A stretch of DNA of 52,188 nucleotides, taken from contig NZ_ABFU01000028.3 of NCBI RefSeq assembly GCF_000171615.1, positions 83,725 to 135,912 on the forward strand, read 5' to 3'. A program made the translations under genes and the position numbers. The notes beneath the pieces are model-generated. The model did not search any database and was not told where the DNA came from. It saw only the letters and a program-made list of their open reading frames with translations. Shown here piece by piece: positions 19,891-28,384 of the stretch (its first letter is position 1; every line of letters begins with the position of its first letter). The DNA is from Bacillus coahuilensis m4-4 (GTDB taxonomy: Bacteria; Bacillota; Bacilli; Bacillales; Bacillaceae_K).

Positions 19891-19945
19891 GAGGCTGACT
19901 CAAAAGGTCGTTAAAAGACGATTTTTTTGAGGCACCTCTTTTTAT
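19891..19945 (+). repeat. Hairpin repeat, copy B, acting as odhAB terminator
   Basis: Nearly identical to 5-58. It lies 14 bases after the odhB stop and carries a hairpin followed by a T-run, so it likely serves as the operon's terminator. Confidence 0.75.
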
Positions 19946-20002
19946 TTTGCCTTAAGGAAACTTTTTACATAACTGCATAAAATATAGCAGAGGTGAAAAA
20001 AT

Positions 20003-20257
20003 ATGAAAAATCGGTTAACCAAAAAAATGGTTGCATACAGTCACTTGTTTTATGCAATGGGAATTATAAGCCATGAAGATCTAGAGGTGACAAAAGAAAA
20101 AATCATCGACCAAAAACTAGAAAGCGCCTGGAACTTAATCCAAGCGCTTTTTGTTTTTTACCTTTTATTAAATGCACCCAATCCCCTTGATTTCATTTCC
20201 TTCCTTAACATTGAAACCCAAGCTTTTTCATGGCCATTCTTCTCAGCATCCCTATAA
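20003..20257 (+). CDS. Uncertain small ORF
   Basis: The ATG follows AGAGGTGAAAAAAT, a fair binding site. The first 36 or so codons look plausible (MKNRLTKKMVAYSHLFYAMG, then charged residues). The frame then runs through a terminator-like hairpin (AAAGCGC...GCGCTTT, 20121-20151) and across sda on the opposite strand, so the long version is unlikely. Removing one A near 20110 would stop translation at a TAG just before the hairpin, giving a protein of about 37 residues. No family was recognised. Confidence 0.35.
   Translation: MKNRLTKKMVAYSHLFYAMGIISHEDLEVTKEKIIDQKLESAWNLIQALFVFYLLLNAPNPLDFISFLNIETQAFSWPFFSASL
20120..20158 (+). terminator. Hairpin terminator
   Basis: AAAGCGC pairs with GCGCTTT around TGGAACTTAATCCA, which itself can pair (TGGA/TCCA). 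TTTGTTTTTTA follows. It ends the small plus-strand transcript. Confidence 0.7.
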
Positions 20258-20292
20258 GCCGCGACTAATTGTTCATTACTCATAATACGCAA
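20158..20292 (-). CDS. sda: Sda-like sporulation histidine-kinase inhibitor
   Basis: A 44-residue protein starting at TTG, with TAAGGAGG eight bases ahead; an upstream ATG in frame lacks such a site. The sequence MRIMSNEQLVAAYRDAEKNG followed by a second helix ending in MLRKEMKSRGL has the two-helix hairpin pattern and length of Sda (46 residues in B. subtilis). Sda blocks KinA autophosphorylation when DNA replication is disturbed. The assignment rests on pattern and size, so moderate certainty. Confidence 0.65.
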   Translation of the reverse strand: MRIMSNEQLVAAYRDAEKNGHEKAWVSMLRKEMKSRGLGAFNKR

Positions 20293-20502
20293 ATGAAAAA
20301 CCTCCTTAGGGGAATTATTGAATAGTTGAATATTCAATATTTTCAATTATTTTATCGCAAATAAGAGAAAATGAAAAGGGGTTAGCAATAATTATTATAT
20401 ATTTATCACTGGTAAATGTTGGAGTTAATTGGTTTTATAAGTTTGAAGTTGTGAAAGGAAGGGATAATAATAGTGTAACTTTAGAAAAAGTGGGGGGTAC
20501 AC

Positions 20503-21094
20503 ATGCCTTTTCCGTTTATAGAAGAATCTATGGGATATGTTGGAATCTGGCTTGTCAGTTGGTTGATTATTTTTTGGATTCCCCCCTCCCAAATGAAATG
20601 GCTTTTGCTTATCCTGGAATGATAAGTGCATTATATTCGTACAACCAATTCTTTGCTTTTGTCATTGCTTATTCAGGATTAGTTGTTCATATCGTCGTAG
20701 GGTATTCCATAGGACGGGGATTGATTACTAGGTATCCAATTAAACGTCAACCGCAAAGTAGAGAGAAGATAATGGATATAATAAATAAGGTTGAAAAATA
20801 CGGTAGGATTGGTATCTTATTTTCTTTTTTCATACCCGGTATTCGATTTATTTTTTCCTTTATGTATGTGGAACACTTAAATTAAATAGTAGAGACTATT
20901 TTTTCTTTTCTTTTATAGGTAGTCTCTTATGGTCCCTACTATTTTTTCAAGTAGGTAGAATATTTCCTACTCAATTTCCCTTCTTAATAGAAGGTCTATC
21001 ACGTATTCTTCTATACATAGTTGTTATTTTCTTGGGATGTTTTAGCTTTACCTCTTTCATATATAAAAGAATAATAAAAAGAAGTAGGCTCTAG
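20503..21094 (+). CDS. DedA/VTT-domain membrane protein (two frame breaks)
   Basis: The ATG at 20503 follows a G-rich run (GTGGGGGGTACAC). Frame breaks lie in the C-run at about 20580 and near 20870. Repaired, it gives a protein of about 197 residues starting MPFPFIEESMGYVGIWLVSW, then LPNEMAFAYPGMISA, VGYSIGRGL and FFIPGIRFIFS. The G-rich FxPGxR element is typical of DedA/SNARE-associated (VTT) proteins, which move lipids or maintain membrane potential. The C terminus adds two hydrophobic segments and ends KRIIKRSRL. It appears to stand alone. Confidence 0.7.
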
Positions 21095-21142
21095 CTTACT
21101 TCTTCAACAATTGGATAATAATTTTGTAAAATTCCAAGCACT

Positions 21143-21391
21143 TTAATGGTTAACGTTTTCCATTTTCATTTTCATACGTTTTATCAATGGTATGAAAAAC
21201 AAGTATCCTTTTTCTACATGGGAACCTGTTTCAATAAATACCGTTTCATTTCCACTACGACAAGTAAAACTACCACAAGTTAGATCGTGTTGATCCTTTA
21301 ACCAAACGTAAAATGATTCTTCAGTAGGTTTATTCAAAGCGCATAGAGCGATAATGGCTATCACTAGAATATAAGGGAGAATCTTTTTCAC
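21143..21391 (-). CDS. Small membrane-anchored protein, possibly DUF4359
   Basis: The start is taken at GTG 21391, with AAAAAGGATG eight bases ahead; an upstream in-frame ATG at 21421 lacks a binding site. The 82-residue product has one N-terminal hydrophobic segment (ILPYILVIAIIALCAL) followed by NKPTEESFYVWLK. Two Cys residues (LTCGSFTCRSG) could form an exported disulfide. A weak resemblance to DUF4359 proteins is from memory. Function unknown. Confidence 0.5.
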   Translation of the reverse strand: MKKILPYILVIAIIALCALNKPTEESFYVWLKDQHDLTCGSFTCRSGNETVFIETGSHVEKGYLFFIPLIKRMKMKMENVNH

Positions 21392-21542
21392 CGAGAACAT
21401 CCTTTTTACATAAGATAACATTATTCTATCATATTCTACTTGTCTTTGTTAGGACAGATTTTCTCATTCGGCTTCTTTTTAGTTGAAACATTTCTAGTGG
21501 CTATCTATACTAGAAGGAAGATAAGAAAAAGGAGTTTTCAAG

Positions 21543-21746
21543 ATGATACATAATAGTTGGGTTGAACGAAGTACACTTAAAATGGTAACTTGTATTAATA
21601 CAAACGCTAAAAAATATCAGGTTGATCATGTGTTAACCGTAGGAAAGCAATATGAAGTGAAAAATGAAACGGAAGAATATTTCTTTATTATTGATAATTC
21701 CGGTAAGATAGCGGGTTTTTATAAGGAGTATTTTACAGTTGCCTAA
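21543..21746 (+). CDS. Small conserved protein, DUF6501-like
   Basis: A 67-residue soluble protein behind AAAAAGGAGTTTTCAAG. The pattern MIHNSWVERSTLKMVTCINT, then VLTVGKQYEVKNETEEYFFIIDNSGK and a final FYKEYF, fits a small Bacillaceae-specific family (I believe DUF6501). Beta-rich; function unknown. A perfect terminator follows. Confidence 0.65.
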   Translation: MIHNSWVERSTLKMVTCINTNAKKYQVDHVLTVGKQYEVKNETEEYFFIIDNSGKIAGFYKEYFTVA

Positions 21747-21755
21747 ATTTAGTTC

Positions 21756-21784
21756 CTACACGCTACTAGTTAGCGTGTTTTTCA
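21756..21784 (+). terminator. Intrinsic terminator
   Basis: ACACGCTA pairs with TAGCGTGT around CTAGT, followed by TTTTC. Confidence 0.88.
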
Positions 21785-21807
21785 TTGAATTTACCAAATT
21801 AATAAAT

Positions 21808-22015
21808 AGATTCTTTGTAAAATATTGGTGAGTCTTGCTAATTACCAGCTGCTGATTTGAGTAAAATGACAAAGGTCCTCAAAGCTTGCTGGACATTTTA
21901 AACAACCTTCTTAGAGAATCACCAAAAAGAGGGAGTTGTACAGTATTTTTAGAGAAGGTGGCAAAGCCCACAGAGGAAAGTCATTTTACTGAGATGCATT
22001 ATTGATTAACAGAAC
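21808..22015 (+). repeat. MITE-like repeat, copy 2 (diverged)
   Basis: It aligns along its whole length with 373-580. AGATTCTTTGTAAAATATTGGTGA corresponds to the left end. CAGCTGCTGATTTGAG and AATGACAAAG match internal blocks. GAAAGTCATTTT and TTAACAGAACC match the right end. The left terminus is degraded and no reading frame spans the element. It lies 24 bases upstream of the MoxR gene and may carry its promoter or nothing. Confidence 0.5.
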
Positions 22016-22039
22016 CTAAAAATAAGGAGATAGAAAATA

Positions 22040-22917
22040 ATGACATTCACTAGAGATTCCTTACCGACTGAAATTCAACAAATGTTGAATAGAAGAGATG
22101 CCTCCACAACAGAAGACTCTTATTTAATTGGTGAAGGTGGCTATACACCTGATGACGAGTCTATTCTTGTTGATTGTGTAATAGCACTTAGTCTAGGTAA
22201 AAATGTATTACTGAAAGGACCTACGGGTTCTGGAAAAACAAAACTAGCCGAAACACTGTCTTCAATCTTTCAACAGCCAATGTATAGTGTGAACTGTTCT
22301 GTTGATATGGATGCAGAGGCACTATTAGGATTTAAAACGATTGAACAAGAAAATGGTCAATCTGGAATAAAGTTTGTAGAAGGACCAGTTATTCAATCTA
22401 TGAAAAAAGGAAGATTTCTCTATATCGATGAATTAATATGGCTAAACCTGAAACTCTCCCAATTTTAAATGGTGTATTGGATTATAGAAGAATGATTACA
22501 AATCCTTTTACAAATGAAGTAGTTAAGGCGACAGAAGGTTTTGGTGTCATTGCCGCAATTAATGAAGGCTATGTCGGAACAGTTCCATTAAATGAGGCGT
22601 TAAAAAATCGTTTTGTGGTAATAGAGGTGCCTTATATTCAGGGCACGATCTTAAAGGAAGTGTTACTATCTCAATCTGCATTGAAAGATGAAAAATTTCT
22701 AGATGATTATGTGAATTTATCTGCAGATTTACTGATACAAGTTCAAAATGGTCAAGTTTCCGAAGAAGCGGCATCGATTAGAGCTTTGTTGGATGTATGT
22801 GACTTGTCTGTGTATTTACCACCGATGCGAGCAATCAAGCGAGGAATCATCGATAAGCTAGAAGATGAACGGGAAAAGGCTGCAATCCGAAACATTGCAG
22901 AAACCATTTTCGGTTAG
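22040..22917 (+). CDS. MoxR/NorQ-type AAA+ ATPase (one frame break)
   Basis: It resembles B. subtilis YojN. Walker A is [14 protein letters not shown] (about residue 61). Walker B is [10 protein letters not shown], where one missing A near 22431 breaks the frame. [14 protein letters not shown] and [25 protein letters not shown] (sensor 1 and the arginine-finger region) follow. The repaired length is about 292 residues. These ATPases act with a von Willebrand factor A partner to remodel or activate a client, for example metal insertion in the NorQ-NorD and CbbQ-CbbO pairs. The client here is unknown. Confidence 0.85.
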
Positions 22918-22926
22918 GGGATATTT

Positions 22927-24829
22927 ATGCACCGATTTATTCAATTTAATGATGAAACCATTGATAGCTTTTTATTTATGGAATTATTAGACTTAGCAAA
23001 AACATTAACAAAAGAACCTGAGATGGATGTTGCATATGCTCCTCATTCCTATTTAAATTTAAAGGAAAAAAAACTAATTTGTAAGCCATTTCTGGGATCA
23101 TCGTTCAAAGGACGATGAAAGGGATGGATTAAAAAGTGATATTTATTTAAGGGCGCTTGGGAACTATTGGCATACTGATTTTAATGAGGTTAATCGGTAT
23201 TTACGTTTTATAAAAAATCATACACTTTCCTCGTTTGGCAAACAAATTTTTAAGTTAGGCGAAGACCTTCGACTTGAGGAGATATGTAAAAAGAAAAGAA
23301 GAGGGACGGTTAAGAGTTTTCAAACAAGACGAAAGATTTATGTGAAATATTTGAAGCTCAGTTAAAGGTAAATTTAACAAAAAGCGTGCATACGGATTCG
23401 TTATTTAATTCCTTCTTTCTTATGCTTCAATCAGAAAATCTATTTCACTTTCCCTATATGAAAGAGGAAATCCAATTAGCTCTTCCTTTTTTACAACGTG
23501 AATTACAAGGTTTTTTTGAAGCAAAAACGACGAAGGAAATTGTAGAAATTTGTCTTATAGTCATGGATGTCCTTGAAGAAATCCTATCAAAAGATATGTT
23601 AAACGAATATTTTCATCTACCAGAAGAAGCCTATAAAATTGAATTCCAACGTGAGTTTGACGAGTTAAAGCGTAAAGATGCTTTAAAAAATGACGATGAA
23701 ATTAATTCTGATGGAGAAGAAGAAGTTTTCGAAGAAAAAATGGAAATGTGGCACAGGGAAACTAGTGAATCATCCGAAGCATTGCTTCAGTTTGATATAG
23801 AACAAGGTTCAAAAACCAATATAGTAGGAAATAGCGCAAGAGAAGGCTACGATCAAGACCAAGCACTGGGTTCAGTTCAAGGATCAAAAAAGCAAACAAA
23901 AAGAAATGATTATCAGCAACTCGAAGTTCTAGATTCAAGAGAAGAGGAATCTTCTAGTAATGGTGCCTACGGTGCAGAAAATCGACATGCCATCCCATTA
24001 TTCCTTCAAGCGAGTCCAATTACCAATGAACAACGGATTGCATATGATGAATTGAAAAAAGAAGTGGCGCCTTACCGAAAAAAACTAACAAAAAATGATA
24101 GAAAAAACATTGGAACAAAAGAAAATACAACCGAGGTCAGATTTATTAATCGGTCGACTAAATAAGAAATTATTGAGATATTATACAGATGAGCATCCAA
24201 GATTATTCTATAAAAAACAAAATCCATCAACGGAAATAGATGCAGCTTTCTCATTATTAGTTGATTGTTCTGCCTCTATGTTTGATAAAATGGATGAAAC
24301 CAAAAGAGGAATTGCGCTTTTCATGAAGCATTATCAGGAGTAAAAGTTCCTCATGAGGTAGTAGGATTTTGGGAGGATACAAATTCTGCTACAAAGAATA
24401 GGCAGCCAAATTATTTTCAAACGAGCATAGAATTTCATGAATCACTATTGCCGCAATCTGGTGCAGAAATTATGCAACTCGAGCCTCAAGAAGATAATCG
24501 GGACGGCTTGGCTATTCGTGTAATGACAGAAAGAATGTTAACTCGCTCAGAAAAGCAGAAATTTTTATTAGTCTTTTCAGACGGAGAGCCAGCAGCCTTA
24601 GGGTATGAACAAAATGGAATCGTTGATACTCATGAGGCAGTACTACTAGCAAGAAAACAAGGCATTGAGGTAATGAATATATTTTTTATCCAATGGAACG
24701 ATTGCCGAATCTCAAAAAGAAATGATTAGAAATATGTATGGTCAATTTAGTATTTTTGTAACGGACGTGAGCGAGTTACCAGATGTCTTATTTCCGTTAC
24801 TACGAAAGCTATTGTATAAAAGTATTTAG
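22927..24829 (+). CDS. VWA-domain partner protein, YojO/NorD-like (several frame breaks)
   Basis: About 634 residues after repair. Breaks occur near 23080, 23300-23330, 24090-24110, 24340, 24690 and possibly elsewhere. The middle (from about 23690) is a low-complexity acidic and polar linker. The C-terminal VWA domain has the metal-binding MIDAS motif DCSAS in FSLLVDCSASMFDKMDE, then LLVFSDGEPAALGY. The arrangement of helical N-terminal part, linker and VWA matches B. subtilis YojO. Nine bases separate it from the MoxR gene, so the two are a functional pair. Confidence 0.8.
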
Positions 24830-24895
24830 TCTTCATTATATTTCATCCTAATTATGGTAATAATATGTCTATTATTATTTAAAGGGTGAACTCGG

Positions 24896-25015
24896 ATGTT
24901 ACATGAAATTGATGCAAAGCTTGAAGAAGTGAAGCAATATCAAAGAGAACAAAATTCCCATGCATGGAAAAATAGTAAAATTAGAAAAAAGAAAAAGAAG
25001 CCTAAAAATTTTTAG
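24896..25015 (+). CDS. Small basic protein, 39 residues
   Basis: The ATG follows AAAGGGTGAACTCGG. It encodes MLHEIDAKLEEVKQYQREQN and then a strongly basic tail ending KKKKKPKNF. The stop codon lies in the right arm of a perfect 14-base-pair terminator (24995-25022), a compact layout typical of real small genes. Family not recognised; the amphipathic first half may form a short coiled coil. Confidence 0.6.
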   Translation: MLHEIDAKLEEVKQYQREQNSHAWKNSKIRKKKKKPKNF

Positions 25016-25028
25016 GCTTCTTTTTTTG
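24995..25028 (+). terminator. Intrinsic terminator, perfect stem
   Basis: AAGAAGCCTAAAAA pairs with TTTTTAGGCTTCTT, followed by further T residues. The stem has little or no loop when fully paired. Confidence 0.88.
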
Positions 25029-25108
25029 TAAACATACTAGCATTTTTATTAGAAATATATAGGATCGAGTGTCTCTTAAGGAAATTTTTACGACATCTAA
25101 GCTATTTA

Positions 25109-25870
25109 TCAGGCTTTTTCTTCGTTAAGAGTAGGTTCTGCTTGATAATACTTCTTGGCAAATAATGTTTGTCCGATTACAAATACTCCTCCAACTGTCC
25201 AATAAAGTGGGAGAGCGGCGGGAGCATTTAAAGAGAAGATCAAAATCATAACAGGAGATAAGTAAGAAATGATTTTCATTTGCTGCAATTGCTCTTCAGC
25301 TATCCCGATTAATGAAACCTTTGCTTGTCCAAAATAGACAACCCCCGCAATCAAAGCCATGATGATATTTGCTTCACCTAAATTAAACCAAAGGAAAGTG
25401 TGAGTCGCAATATCAGGGGATCCAATAATCGCGTAATATAAGCCAAGTAAAATAGGCATTTGAATAATTAGAGGCAGGCATCCCATATTTAAAGGATTCA
25501 CCCCATGCTTTTGGTAAAGTTGCATCATTTCTTGTTGAAGTTTTCGTTGCTCTTCAGTATCTTTTGTTTCTTTTAATTTCTTTTGTATTTCTTGCATTTC
25601 AGGTTTTAGCTTATCCATCTTTCCTTTCATTTCCTGCTGATTTTTAAACGTTTTCAGCATAAAAGGCATAAGGACAAGTCTTATGATAATCGTGATGATA
25701 ATGATAGCTAGCCCAAAGTTTCCACCAAGGGTATTACCAAGCCATTCTAGTAATTTTGCAAATGGAAATACAAATGTATCATAGAAAAATCCTTCTTGAT
25801 TTGTCGCTCCACAGCCTGATAATAATACCGTTGTTCCTATCAATAATAAGATAGTTGACCATTTTTTCAT
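25109..25870 (-). CDS. yidC2: Membrane protein insertase YidC2
   Basis: An intact 253-residue YidC/Oxa1 insertase. The lipoprotein signal has lipobox LLSGC (Cys20), then five membrane segments. The conserved Arg in the first core segment (IIIRLVLMPF) lies in the groove that receives substrates. A charged coiled-coil loop (KMDKLKPEMQEIQKKL) and the GCLPLIIQMPILLGLYYAI segment are typical. The start ATG has GAAGGAGGAAAC ahead. It follows a MifM-like leader instead of rnpA, so I assign it to the inducible YidC2 (YqjG) type rather than SpoIIIJ. Confidence 0.9.
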   Translation of the reverse strand: MKKWSTILLLIGTTVLLSGCGATNQEGFFYDTFVFPFAKLLEWLGNTLGGNFGLAIIIITIIIRLVLMPFMLKTFKNQQEMKGKMDKLKPEMQEIQKKLKETKDTEEQRKLQQEMMQLYQKHGVNPLNMGCLPLIIQMPILLGLYYAIIGSPDIATHTFLWFNLGEANIIMALIAGVVYFGQAKVSLIGIAEEQLQQMKIISYLSPVMILIFSLNAPAALPLYWTVGGVFVIGQTLFAKKYYQAEPTLNEEKA

Positions 25871-25877
25871 ATTGTTT

Positions 25878-25939
25878 CCTCCTTCAGATGATTCAAATTA
25901 GTGTACGTTTAAAGTACAGATAGAGTCTTCATCATCTAA
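25878..25939 (-). promoter_or_regulatory. Predicted stem sequestering the yidC2 ribosome binding site
   Basis: On the minus strand TTAGATGAT (plus 25931-25939), which are codons for Leu-Asp-Asp of the leader, can pair with ATCATCTGA (plus 25884-25892). That sequence runs directly into AAGGAGG (25878-25884). An inner TGTAC/GTACA stem can form in the loop. A ribosome held at the acidic codons would cover one arm and free the binding site. This is inferred by analogy with B. subtilis mifM-yidC2. Confidence 0.55.
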
Positions 25940-26182
25940 CCGATTTCGCGTGCGAATTCGGATCAGGAGAAATTCAGTTCTGAAATGTAATCTGGAAATC
26001 CTGAAGTCGAACGGAATCTTATTATGTAAAGTATCTACTAAAACTCGTTGATTTTTTTGATAATAGCTAGGCTCTACAAAATATCTATAAGAAAATGAGA
26101 GCATGATGATTAGGAAAATGGATAAATAAATGTTAGAAAGTACATAAACGTCTGGAATTTGATCAAGTAGTAGTTGGATCAT
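25898..26182 (-). CDS. mifM: MifM-like translation-arrest leader peptide
   Basis: A 94-residue protein, close to the length of B. subtilis MifM. The chosen ATG follows GGAAGGAAACAAAG; a longer frame to 26254 exists without such a site. It has one N-terminal membrane segment (about residues 13-35, VYVLSNIYLSIFLIIMLSFS), a basic region rich in Arg (LIRIRTRNR), and an acidic cluster DDED at residues 83-86, eight residues before the stop. It ends 27 bases upstream of yidC2. In B. subtilis, MifM stalls at a similar acidic cluster unless YidC1 inserts it, and the stall induces yidC2. The overall sequence is divergent, so the identification rests on architecture, length and position. Confidence 0.72.
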   Translation of the reverse strand: MIQLLLDQIPDVYVLSNIYLSIFLIIMLSFSYRYFVEPSYYQKNQRVLVDTLHNKIPFDFRISRLHFRTEFLLIRIRTRNRLDDEDSICTLNVH

Positions 26183-26323
26183 TCTTTGTTTCCTTCCGTA
26201 AGGTTTCTTGTAGAGTATAACTGAAATTACATGAGTATTCAATGAAAAGAGCAACTTACTCTCCTACAATCCAACACATATGATAAACTATTTTTAATAC
26301 TTTTTACAAATTGAGGAATGAGA

Positions 26324-26698
26324 ATGAATTTACTAGCTATTTTTTTTGGAGGTATGATTGGAAGTATAGTTCGATACGTTTTAGTAGATAGTTTTATTTC
26401 TGACTTTCCATATGGAATCCTACTAGTTAATCTTGTAGGAAGTTTTCTATTAGGAGGAAGCTCTGTTCTACTTCATAGAAAGAATATCCCAAGATCCGTA
26501 CGTATAGGCTTCACCACAGGTTTAATAGGCTCGTTTACTACTTATTCAACGTTTGCAGTAGAGAATATAGAAATGATTTTAATGGGGGAGTATTTTACTT
26601 CATTCATTTACTCCTTTGTTAGTATAATAGGTGGTTACTTTATGGCCTATTTGGGGATTTCAATAGCCTTAAATACAAAAGGAGAAAGATCGTTATGA
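26324..26698 (+). CDS. crcB1: Fluoride channel subunit 1
   Basis: A FluC/CrcB fluoride exporter of about 124 residues with four membrane segments. The family motifs are GGMIGSIVRYVL, GILLVNLVGSFLLG (pore Asn), and TGLIGSFTTYSTFA, which contains the Phe-box Phe and the Thr/Ser of the central sodium site region. The start could also be ATG 26318; GAGGAATGA precedes both. No fluoride riboswitch lies upstream. It overlaps the second subunit by ATGA. Confidence 0.9.
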   Translation: MNLLAIFFGGMIGSIVRYVLVDSFISDFPYGILLVNLVGSFLLGGSSVLLHRKNIPRSVRIGFTTGLIGSFTTYSTFAVENIEMILMGEYFTSFIYSFVSIIGGYFMAYLGISIALNTKGERSL

Positions 26699-27052
26699 AC
26701 TATCTATTGGTTTCACTTGGTGGAGGATTAGGAGCCATCTCTCGATATGCCCTATCCGTATGGATAAATAATTATTGGAACCATGACTTTCCTCTTAACA
26801 CGTGGATTATCAATTGTGTAGGTTCATTTCTTTTTAGGCATCTCCCTTAATCTGTTGCAAGAACAAGGCATGCTTTTCTTAGGCGTAGGATTCTTAGGTG
26901 GATTTACAACCTTTTCTACTATGGAAGTGGAAGCAGCCACATTACTTCGTCATAAAAAGAAAGACATTTCCTTTCTTTATTTACTACTGACACTAGTATT
27001 TGGGTTAATAAGTGCATATATAGGAATTATTTTAGGAGAGTATTTAGTATAG
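26695..27052 (+). CDS. crcB2: Fluoride channel subunit 2 (one frame break)
   Basis: The second FluC/CrcB protein, about 118 residues after removing one extra T near 26833. Motifs are GGGLGAISRYALS, NTWIINCVGSFLLG and GFLGGFTTFSTMEVE. In many Firmicutes two such adjacent genes encode subunits that assemble as an antiparallel heterodimer; here each keeps its own Phe box. Translational coupling is suggested by the overlapping ATGA. Confidence 0.9.
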
Positions 27053-27063
27053 GAGTGAAATAA

Positions 27064-27413
27064 ATGGAGGTTTTACGGTTTACGAATTAAAAGGCGATTA
27101 TGAGCCTTGGTGGTTATTTGAAGATTGGCAAACACAAATCCAAAAGGAACATCAGTTTCTTTCTAAAGATGAGGCGTTAGCTTTTTATTTTCAGTTAGCA
27201 TCATTAATGGCTGGAGAATTTGATCATAAAAAAACTAAACAATGGAATGCAATTGCCTTTTGGAACTCTGATGATATAGAATTTTGTGAAGCGTGCGAGG
27301 ATGATATACTTTTGTATCATGGTATAATGATAATGAAAGATAATCGTTTATTCCCAATTTCTAATCCTGAAGATATTCGACGTCTTGAAAAAATTATTCC
27401 AACTTCTATTTAA
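27064..27413 (+). CDS. DUF1033 family protein (one frame break)
   Basis: Starts at ATG 27064 after AGGAGTGAAATAA. One T is missing near 27073, after which the frame reads TVYELKGDYEPWWLFEDW, and later AFWNSDDIEFCEACEDDILLYHG. These are the signatures of the DUF1033 family (about 116 residues here). The CEAC pair and many acidic residues are conserved, but function is unknown. A MITE-like hairpin follows. Confidence 0.8.
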
Positions 27414-27427
27414 CTATTTATAAAAAG

Positions 27428-27486
27428 GCTCTGTTAAAGAGTAATGTTGCTTTTTGCTGATCAACAGCGTTGTTTAGCAGAGCCTA
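27428..27486 (+). repeat. Short MITE-like hairpin element
   Basis: GGCTCTGTTAAAGAGTAATG at the left end matches copy 1 at 374. The right end GTTTAGCAGAGCC is its imperfect inverse, so the 59 bases fold into a hairpin. It looks like an internally deleted member of the family. It separates DUF1033 from the RsbR paralogue. Confidence 0.5.
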
Positions 27487-27503
27487 AAAAAAGGAAGATG
27501 TTT

Positions 27504-28323
27504 ATGAAACTGCTTTATTCTCAGATGAGTGACAGAGTAATTGATAACAAAGCAAAGATCGCCCAATTCATTACCAATGCACAAAATCGTAACTATCCAA
27601 AATTGCTTAAAATGGTAACAGAAGAGTTACTGCCTTTACGAATGGAATTAGTTGATTTATACGGGAAAAGCTTACGATTAACGAGTGAAGAAAGAATGCC
27701 TCTATTACAAAATTGGGGATTTGAAACCTCAAATAAATGTGTGGAACTTGGGACAACATTAGAATCTATGCTAAAGGAAGTACCTGAATACCGATTGTAT
27801 ATTGGTCAAGAGTTATTAGATCTTGCTAAGGAGTTGGCTATAAACATAGAGGAATATCATTCAGTTATTTCCAGGCTAGATGAAATAATGAATGAAGTTG
27901 TTTATTATTTTTGCGTTCCGTTTGTTGACTACCAAAGTAATGAACTAGAGAAAAGTCAAAAAAAAATTTTTAGAAATGTCCGCTCCTGTCATTCAAGTAC
28001 ATAAGGGGATAGGTGTATTACCTCTAATTGGTACAGTGGATGAAATTAGAGCTACACTGATAATGGAGAAATCCCTAGAACAGTCATCAACTTATCAACT
28101 GGATCATTTTGTAGTAGATCTCTCAGGTGTTCCTGTCATGGATACCTTCGCTGCACAAAATATATTCCAAATTATACAGGCTCTTTCTTTATTAGGAGTA
28201 AATGTGATAATTAGCGGAGTTTCCCCATCAATTGCTCAAACCGTTGTACAGCTTGGTATAGAATTTGGAGATATACCAACCTATTCAAGTTTACACATGG
28301 CACTAGAATCTATTCATAGATAA
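27504..28323 (+). CDS. RsbR-family stressosome protein (one frame break)
   Basis: The ATG at 27504 follows AAAAAAAGGAAGATGTTT. The N-terminal 150 residues are a helical non-haem-globin-like sensor region. After a break in the A/T run near 27970, the C-terminal STAS domain begins (SAPVIQVHKGIGVLPLIGTVDEIRA). It contains VVDLSGVPVMDTFAAQN and SGVSPSIAQTVVQLGIEFGD, the places where RsbR paralogues are phosphorylated by RsbT. About 272 residues in total. Such proteins form stressosomes that gate sigma-B activation. No rsbS, rsbT or sigB is in the window, so it is an orphan paralogue like RsbRB-RD. Confidence 0.82.
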
Positions 28324-28325
28324 AT

Positions 28326-28372
28326 GAAGAAAAAGTCAAAAGCAATCTACACAGCTTTTGACTTTTTTAATA
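28326..28372. terminator. Bidirectional terminator
   Basis: AAAAAGTCAAAAGC pairs with GCTTTTGACTTTTT around AATCTACACA, with a T-run on the plus strand and an A-run on its left. It serves the RsbR gene and the convergent ger operon. Confidence 0.88.
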
Positions 28373-28384
28373 CTATTATATAGG

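Noticed and set aside
26255-26323. Fluoride riboswitch before crcB1
   Set aside because: The conserved aptamer blocks are absent.
26820-26840. Programmed frameshift in the second fluoride channel gene
   Set aside because: The break is one extra T in a T-run, like dozens of others here, so a sequencing error is more likely.
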